Part shown: one piece after another, positions 14,158 to 18,437 of the stretch
Numbering within the stretch: the first letter of the stretch is position 1
Layout: each line of letters opens with the position of its first letter
NCBI GenBank assembly: GCA_964460485.1
Contig: CAYWRY010000080.1
Coordinates: forward strand, 1 to 18,437
Length of the DNA stretch: 18,437 bases
Direction: 5' to 3'
Origin: VGRF01 sp964460485
GTDB taxonomy: Bacteria; Myxococcota_A; UBA9160; UBA6930
Program-made: the position numbers and the translations under genes
Notes under the pieces: model-generated
The model's database searches: none
What the model was told of the DNA's origin: nothing
What the model saw: the letters and a program-made list of their open reading frames with translations, nothing else

Positions 14158-15318
14158 ATGAGCACAGTGGACCTCGACACCTCCGACGTCGACCGCTGGA
14201 TCGGCGTCCCGCTCGGCGGCGGCGAGCTCAAGGATCCCGTCAGCGCCAACGACATCCGGCGCTGGACGCAGGCGATGCAGAACCCGAACCCGCTCTACTT
14301 CGACGAGGGCTTCGCCGCGCAGAGCCGCTTCGGACGGCTCGTCGCGCCGGTCTCCTTCGCCGTCTGCACCGACGACTCCCACGGCGCCGCACCCGCCATC
14401 CAGGGCACGATCCCGGGCACGCACATGCTGTTCGGCGGCGACGAGTGGTGGTTCTACGGTCCGCGCATCTTCCCCGGCGACACCTTCCGCCACGAGCGCA
14501 TGCTGTTCGACTACAAGCTCGCGCAGACCAAGTTCGCCGGGCCCACGATGTTCTCGCGCGGCGACACGACCTACGTGAACGGCCGCGGCGAGATCGTCTG
14601 CAAGCAGCGCTCGACCTCGATCCGCTATCGCCCGAGCGACGCGCGCGAGCGCGGTCAGTTCGCGGAGAATCGCGAGAAGACGTGGAGCGACGACGAGCTG
14701 CGCGCGCTGGAGCGCGAGAAGTTCGAGTACTACCGCTCGTTCCTCGAGCTCGGTCACGAGCGGCGCGCGATCGTGAAGAAGGGCGAGAAGCTGCCGCGGC
14801 GCGTGATCGGCCCGCACAGCGTGCAGAGCTTCGCGACCGAGTGGCGCGGCTTCCTGATGAGCGTGTGGGGCGCCTTCGCCGAGGGCGGCGGGCCGACGAG
14901 CCTCTGGCGCGCGGGCTGGCTGCCCGAGATGAGCCGCGATCTCGAGGGCGCGAAGATCGATCCCGCCTACGCCGACGGCCTCTACTACGGCCCCTCGCGC
15001 GGCCACGTGCAGGACCGCTACGCGCAGGTGATCGGCATGCCGCGCAGCTACGGCTACGGCGCCTCGATGGGCGCGTGGGTGCTCGACTACCTCGCCAACT
15101 GGGTCGGCGAGTGGGGCGACGTCCTGCACAGCAAGATGTCCTACCGCTCGCCCGCGCTCACCGGCGACGTGACCTATCTGGACGGCGAGGTGACGGAGCT
15201 GATCGAAGAGCGCCGCCGCAGCCACAAGATCGCGACCGTCCGCGTGGTGATGACGAACCAGCGCGGCGAGGCGATGGCGAGCGGGGACGCGGAGCTGCGC
15301 CTGCCGGAGCCTGCGTGA
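14158..15318 (+). CDS. Two-domain MaoC-like/FAS1-type dehydratase (double hotdog)
   Basis: A 386-residue protein with two hotdog domains. Residues 1-170 match the FAS1-like N-terminal dehydratase domain (PVSANDIRRWTQAMQNPNPLYFD, then SRFGRLVAPVSF). Residues 230-386 resemble the C-terminal MaoC domain, including RGHVQDRYAQVIGMP with H283 and a GYGASMGAWVLDYLANWVG block. Such proteins hydrate enoyl-CoAs or dehydrate hydroxyacyl-CoAs. The region between the domains is charged (EKTWSDDELRALEREKFEYY). The ATG at 14158 follows GGAGGAGG. Its stop overlaps the SDR start as GTGA, so dehydratase and dehydrogenase are made together, as expected for consecutive beta-oxidation-like steps. The exact substrate is unknown. 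Confidence 0.88.
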   Translation: MSTVDLDTSDVDRWIGVPLGGGELKDPVSANDIRRWTQAMQNPNPLYFDEGFAAQSRFGRLVAPVSFAVCTDDSHGAAPAIQGTIPGTHMLFGGDEWWFYGPRIFPGDTFRHERMLFDYKLAQTKFAGPTMFSRGDTTYVNGRGEIVCKQRSTSIRYRPSDARERGQFAENREKTWSDDELRALEREKFEYYRSFLELGHERRAIVKKGEKLPRRVIGPHSVQSFATEWRGFLMSVWGAFAEGGGPTSLWRAGWLPEMSRDLEGAKIDPAYADGLYYGPSRGHVQDRYAQVIGMPRSYGYGASMGAWVLDYLANWVGEWGDVLHSKMSYRSPALTGDVTYLDGEVTELIEERRRSHKIATVRVVMTNQRGEAMASGDAELRLPEPA

Positions 15319-16142
15319 GCGGAGCGCTCGCCGGCAGAGTCGCGCTCGTGACCGGCGGCGCGCGCGGCATCGGCCGCGGCATCGCGCTGGCGCTCGCGGA
15401 GGCGGGCGCGGACGTCGCGATCGCCGACGCGCATCCCGCGCCTTTCCGCGGCGAGCGTTACTACCGCCTGCGCGAGCGCGTCTCCGGCGCCGACGAGGAC
15501 ACGCCCACCGCCGAGGCGGTGCGGGCGCTCGGCCGGCGCGCGCACACCGTGCAGCTCGACGTCGCCGACGCCTCAGCCGTCGAGCGCGGCGCAGCGGAGG
15601 TCGCGGCCGCCCTCGGCCCCGTCGACGTGCTCGTCAACAACGCCGGCATCGTGAACAACATCGCGCGCATCGCGGACATGAAGCCCGAGGCGTGGGAGCA
15701 CGAGCTGCGCGTGAACCTGACCGGCGCGTTCCACACCACGCGCCTGCTCGCGCCGGCGATGGCGGCGCGCGGCTGGGGGCGTGTGATCAACATCGCGTCG
15801 GTGGCGGCGGAGGCCCCCGGGCTCGGCCAGCCGGCGTACACCGCGTCGAAGGCCGGCCTCGTGGCGTTCACGCGCTCGACCGCCCAAGAGTTCGGCGGCG
15901 GCGGCGTCACCGCCAACGCGATCCTGCCCGGCCTGATCGCGACACCGCTCGTGCTCTCGATGCCCGAGGCGCTGCGCGCGCGCGGCATCGCGCAGATGCC
16001 GGTCGCCCGGCTCGGCACGCCCGCCGACATCGGCGCGCTCGCGGCGTTCCTCGCGTCGCCCGCCGCAAGCTTCATCACCGGCGCCGCGATTCCCTGCGAC
16101 GGCGGGCTGCTGGGCGCCGCGCTCGGTGGTCTCGACGGCTGA
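15315..16142 (+). CDS. Short-chain dehydrogenase/reductase (SDR)
   Basis: A 275-residue classical SDR. The Rossmann motif is TGGARGIGRG (G14, G18, G20), with VLVNNAGI, catalytic S162-Y175-K179 (NIASVAAE to YTASK) and a C-terminal FITGAAIPCDGG block. An insertion after beta-2 (about residues 36-60, HPAPFRGERYYRLRERVSG) lengthens the cofactor-side loop. The acidic end of beta-2 (AIADAH) favours NAD(H), by family rule. The start is GTG 15315 overlapping the MaoC stop codon; GGAG lies just upstream. It probably oxidises the hydroxyacyl or alcohol product of the upstream dehydratase. It converges on the next SDR with a 35-nt gap and no clear terminator. Confidence 0.92.
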   Translation: MSGALAGRVALVTGGARGIGRGIALALAEAGADVAIADAHPAPFRGERYYRLRERVSGADEDTPTAEAVRALGRRAHTVQLDVADASAVERGAAEVAAALGPVDVLVNNAGIVNNIARIADMKPEAWEHELRVNLTGAFHTTRLLAPAMAARGWGRVINIASVAAEAPGLGQPAYTASKAGLVAFTRSTAQEFGGGGVTANAILPGLIATPLVLSMPEALRARGIAQMPVARLGTPADIGALAAFLASPAASFITGAAIPCDGGLLGAALGGLDG

Positions 16143-16177
16143 GCGTCCCCGTGCGACGCGCGGCGCCCGACGCGCCG

Positions 16178-16990
16178 TCATGCGCCGCGCTTGCGCACCG
16201 GGTAGACGGCGCTCACGCCGCCGTCCACGCGCAGGCACACCCCGGTGACGAACGCGCTCGCGTCGCTGGCGAGGAAGAGCGCCGCGCCCTTCACGTCGTC
16301 GGTGCCGCCGCGGCGGCCGAGGGGCACCTGCGCGTCGTGGTGGGCGAGGGCGCCCGGATCGCGGCGCAGGTGGTTCAACATGTCCGTGTCGAAGGGCCCG
16401 GGGGCGAGCGCGTTCACGCGGATGCGGTGCGGGGCGAGCTTCAGCGCGAGATCGCGCGTCAGCGCCTCGAGCGCGCCCTTCGACGCCATGTAGGCGGCGA
16501 TCGGCTGCTCGGCGTCGCTCGCGCCGAAGAAGGCGTTCAGCGACGTGACGTTCACGATGCTGCCGCCGCCGTGGTCGCGCATGTGGCGCGCCGCCTGGCG
16601 CGCGAGCCAGAACGGGCCGCGCACGTTCGTGGCGAAGCTGCGGTCCCAAGCCTCGAGCGGGAAGTCGAGCGTGGGCGCGGCCCAGGCGATCGCCGCGTTG
16701 TTCACGAGCACGTGCAGGCGCGGCGTCTCCGCGAGGATGCGCGCGAGGAGCGCGTCGATCGAGGCGGCGTCCGCGACGTCCACGGCGCAGGCCGTCGCGC
16801 CGCCGCCCGCAGCGCGGATGCCCGCGGCGACCTCCTCGCACGCCGCGAGCTTGCGCGACGCGACGAACACGTGCGCGCCGGCCTCGGCGAGCCCCTCCGC
16901 GATCCAGCGGCCGATGCCGCGGCTCGCGCCGGTGACGAGCGCCGCGCGGCCCCCGAGGTCGAACAGCTCGCGCACGTGCACGGCGTTCAC
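16178..16990 (-). CDS. Short-chain dehydrogenase/reductase (SDR)
   Basis: A 270-residue classical SDR, distinct from the one at 15315. It has TGASRGIGRW (G21, G25, G27), VLVNNAAI, S150-Y167-K171 (NVTSLNAFFG to YMASK) and a VRVDGG-like end (LRVDGGVSAVY). VASRK after beta-2 places an Arg where NADP-preferring members have it; the cofactor is inferred. The start taken is GTG 16990, 16 nt past the ThuA-like stop codon; GTG 16981 or 16975 could also serve, as the ribosome site is poor. It is the last gene of the minus-strand run from the right edge. Confidence 0.9.
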   Translation of the reverse strand: MNAVHVRELFDLGGRAALVTGASRGIGRWIAEGLAEAGAHVFVASRKLAACEEVAAGIRAAGGGATACAVDVADAASIDALLARILAETPRLHVLVNNAAIAWAAPTLDFPLEAWDRSFATNVRGPFWLARQAARHMRDHGGGSIVNVTSLNAFFGASDAEQPIAAYMASKGALEALTRDLALKLAPHRIRVNALAPGPFDTDMLNHLRRDPGALAHHDAQVPLGRRGGTDDVKGAALFLASDASAFVTGVCLRVDGGVSAVYPVRKRGA

Positions 16991-17006
16991 TCCGCCCGAC
17001 GCCCGC

Positions 17007-17828
17007 TCACGCGCCGCCGAGGTTCCGGCGCGTCTCCGCCGCGACCCAGCGGATCGTGTTCTCGACGAGGCGGCGGAAGCCGGGATTGGCGTAGGCGACC
17101 GGACCGTCGCCGCCGAGGATCGTCGCGAGTTGGCTGGCGCCGACGCGCTGCGTCCAGGCGGCGAGGTTGCTCCCGCGCGGATGCGTCCAGCCGTCGTTGC
17201 TGAACATTTTCCCCGCGATCGCTTGCGCCGCCGAGTAGAAGCCCTTTGCCACGAAGTCGTGGGAGCTGCGCGCGAGCGGCGTGACGCGCGCCTCGAACAC
17301 CGGGCAGAGGTAGAGCTCGTCCTCGATCTCGTAGCCGTCCTCGATGCCCGCGAAAACCGGGTGCTTCGCGTCGACGGGCGTCACGCGATGCTTCACGTCG
17401 TGGCGGTAGCCGGAGTCCGGGTAGCGCTGGCCGCCCGCTTCGCCGGGCGCATAGAAGAAGCGCGCGCCCGTCCACTCGCCGTACTCGGGCCACGCGGGCC
17501 AGCCCGCAATCGCGTGATGCAGGAAGACGATGCCCTTTCCCGATGCGAGCAGCGCCCGCCAGCCGCGCTTCAGCGCCTCGCTCGGCGCCACCAGGCGCAG
17601 GGGCGAGCGCTGCGCGAAGTCGATGCCTGGCATGTCGTAGAGCACGATCGCGTCGTAGGGCGCGGCGAGCGCCGGGCTGAAGAAGACCTCGGCGGCGGGA
17701 TGCTCGACGGCCGTGACCGCGCAATCCGGCATCGCCTCGAACAGCGCGTGGAAGGCGTCCCGGGCGAACGGATGGCCCTTCGTGACGAGCAGGACGTTCA
17801 GCTTCGCGCCGTAGCGGATCGTCGACAT
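17007..17828 (-). CDS. ThuA-like domain protein (trehalose-utilisation family fold)
   Basis: A 273-residue protein with the ThuA-like, glutamine-amidotransferase-type fold. Landmarks are LNVLLVTKGHPFARDAF at the start, YDAIVLYDMPGI, GIVFLHHAIAGWPAW (H104-H105), KHPVFAGIEDGYEIEDELY and a C-terminal LVENTIRWVA. Family members are tied to sugar or diol metabolism, but few are characterised. The usual GRVFYT..GH block is replaced by GPVAYANPGF, so any site there differs. The ATG at 17828 was preferred to an upstream ATG at 17891, which would overlap the DUF423 gene. It sits 29 nt after that gene and 16 nt before the SDR gene, so it is probably in one operon. The role is unknown. Confidence 0.85.
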   Translation of the reverse strand: MSTIRYGAKLNVLLVTKGHPFARDAFHALFEAMPDCAVTAVEHPAAEVFFSPALAAPYDAIVLYDMPGIDFAQRSPLRLVAPSEALKRGWRALLASGKGIVFLHHAIAGWPAWPEYGEWTGARFFYAPGEAGGQRYPDSGYRHDVKHRVTPVDAKHPVFAGIEDGYEIEDELYLCPVFEARVTPLARSSHDFVAKGFYSAAQAIAGKMFSNDGWTHPRGSNLAAWTQRVGASQLATILGGDGPVAYANPGFRRLVENTIRWVAAETRRNLGGA

Positions 17829-17836
17829 CGCGGCGC

Positions 17837-17842
17837 ATCCTA
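17837..17842 (-). promoter_or_regulatory. TAGGAT box 8 nt before the ThuA-like ATG
   Basis: On the minus strand TAGGAT stands 8 nt before the ATG. It can be read as a -10 box for a near-leaderless mRNA or as a distant AGGA ribosome site. The two cannot be separated by eye. Confidence 0.2.
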
Positions 17843-17857
17843 CGCCAGGCGGCGCGC

Positions 17858-18232
17858 TCAGCCTCGCGCGAGCGCCGCCTTCGCCAGCCACAGCCAGCCG
17901 GCGACGAAGGCGAGGCCGCCGAGCGGCGTCACGGGTCCGAGCGCGCGGGGGCCGCCGAGGGCGAGCGCGTAGAGCGAGCCCGAGAAGAGCGCGATGCCCG
18001 CCACGAAAAGCGAACCGGGCCCGCGCAGGGCCGGAGCCTGGGGTGAGAGCGCGAGCGCGAGTAGCGCGACGGCGTGGAGCAGGTGGTACCGCACCGCGGT
18101 CTCCCAGATCTCGAGCGAGCGGGCGTCGAGCCGCGCGCGCAACCCGTGGGCGCCGAAGGCGCCGAGCGCGACGCCCGCCGCGCCGAGCAGGGCCGCCGCC
18201 AGGAGCAAGCCGCGCGCGCGAGTGTCGATCAT
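17858..18232 (-). CDS. DUF423 small integral membrane protein (YgdD-like)
   Basis: A 124-residue inner-membrane protein with four predicted helices (about 8-27, 46-63, 73-93, 99-119), the DUF423 length and layout. The family signature GAFGAHGL is at 24-31, with IWETAVRYHLLHAVALL and FSGSLYALALGG after it. Its function is unknown across bacteria. The ATG at 18232 has a GGGGGAT purine run just upstream; an earlier ATG at 18253 does not. It lies 40 nt after the partial gene at the right edge and 29 nt before the ThuA-like gene. Confidence 0.93.
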   Translation of the reverse strand: MIDTRARGLLLAAALLGAAGVALGAFGAHGLRARLDARSLEIWETAVRYHLLHAVALLALALSPQAPALRGPGSLFVAGIALFSGSLYALALGGPRALGPVTPLGGLAFVAGWLWLAKAALARG

Positions 18233-18259
18233 CGAATCCCCCGCCGAGCCCATCGCGCG

Positions 18260-18274
18260 TGACCCGATCGGCTC
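18260..18274. repeat. Half-copy resembling the GGGGTC-cored repeat
   Basis: TGACCCGATCGGCTC resembles one arm of copy 1 (TGACCCCGATCGGCGG) and, like the others, abuts a gene end, here the stop codon of the partial gene. Only one arm is present, so this is weak. Confidence 0.25.
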
Positions 18275-18437
18275 ACTCGCCGCTCGCCGCGGCCACGAGC
18301 GCGACGTCGCGGTCGCGCACCGAGGCGAGGTCGAACTTCTTCGCGGACGCCAGCATCTTCGTGAGCGCCGCCGCGATCGGCGTCTTCGAGCGCTCGCCCG
18401 GCTTCACGCGCTCGAAGCGCACCGGGTTGATGCGCGC
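18273..18437 (-). CDS. C-terminal fragment of an unidentified protein
   Basis: The last 54 codons of a gene that runs off the right edge. The readable tail includes INPVRFERVKPGERSKTP, ALTKMLASAKKFDLASVRD and VALVAAASGE before TGA. It is basic and helical with no membrane segment. I do not recognise the family. It is 40 nt upstream of the DUF423 gene and probably heads or joins that operon. Confidence 0.6.
   Translation of the reverse strand, partial: ARINPVRFERVKPGERSKTPIAAALTKMLASAKKFDLASVRDRDVALVAAASGE

Noticed and set aside
12336..14255. A 1038-residue fused frame joining the MFS exporter to the ligase region
   Set aside because: The part before 12335 is an out-of-frame shadow of the ligase. 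The GTGA overlap explains the arrangement without fusion.
14077..15225. Minus-strand frame of 382 codons opposite the MaoC-like gene
   Set aside because: A His/Ala/Arg-rich antisense shadow; the plus-strand product has clear hotdog motifs.
16143..16177. Terminator between the convergent SDR genes
   Set aside because: GACGCGC occurs twice as a direct repeat with a GGCGCC between, but no stable stem or T-tract is visible.
1..18437. tRNA, rRNA, CRISPR, prophage or defence system
   Set aside because: No tRNA-like cloverleaf, rRNA segment, spaced repeat array, integrase, nuclease or toxin-antitoxin motif was seen on either strand.

Overview
The window is GC-rich DNA (roughly 70% or more by eye) from a Gram-negative bacterium. 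It encodes a TonB-dependent outer-membrane receptor, a Tat-type secretion signal and several acyl-CoA enzymes. The mix of SCP2-type thiolase, DUF35 protein, MaoC-like dehydratase, acyl-CoA ligase, SDRs and MFS carriers fits an uncultured high-GC delta-proteobacterial lineage (Myxococcota- or Binatota-like). That placement is inference: there is no rRNA or other phylogenetic marker. I see no tRNA, rRNA, CRISPR array, insertion sequence or phage gene.

Layout. (1) 51-7021 is a minus-strand run, read right to left: spinster-type MFS carrier, HMG-CoA-synthase-like/DUF35 fusion, SCP2-type thiolase, membrane-anchored SGNH hydrolase, SMP-30/gluconolactonase-like protein and TPR protein. (2) 7073-11006 is on the plus strand: a Tat-exported degenerate M28-peptidase-like protein with an uncertain start, then a TonB-dependent receptor behind an elaborate control region (a 24-bp dyad over a -10-like box and a structured leader). 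A bidirectional terminator-like hairpin follows at 11026-11064. (3) 11139-13993 is a minus-strand pair, acyl-CoA ligase and MFS exporter, coupled by a GTGA overlap. (4) 14158-16142 is a divergent plus-strand pair, two-domain MaoC-like dehydratase and SDR, also GTGA-coupled, with an 18-bp leader hairpin before the first gene. (5) 16178-18437 is a minus-strand run: an unidentified C-terminal fragment, DUF423 membrane protein, ThuA-like protein and SDR.

Taken together, the window looks like a catabolic neighbourhood. The receptor, and perhaps the MFS carriers, would move a hydrophobic or complex organic substrate. The ligase would make the CoA thioester, the MaoC protein would hydrate/dehydrate it, the SDRs would oxidise alcohols, and the thiolase with its DUF35 partner would cleave the chain (thiolytic or retro-aldol). 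The substrate cannot be read from the sequence.

The points most worth a second look are: the thiolase partner, whose synthase-like domain has lost the catalytic Cys and is fused to a DUF35 module; the M28-like protein, which lacks several metal ligands but has an HELGH motif; the nested dyad and hairpins before the receptor gene; the leader hairpin before the MaoC gene; a family of GGGGTC-cored short inverted repeats at gene 3' ends; and a recurrent TAGnnT box ahead of many genes, once placed as if for a leaderless mRNA.
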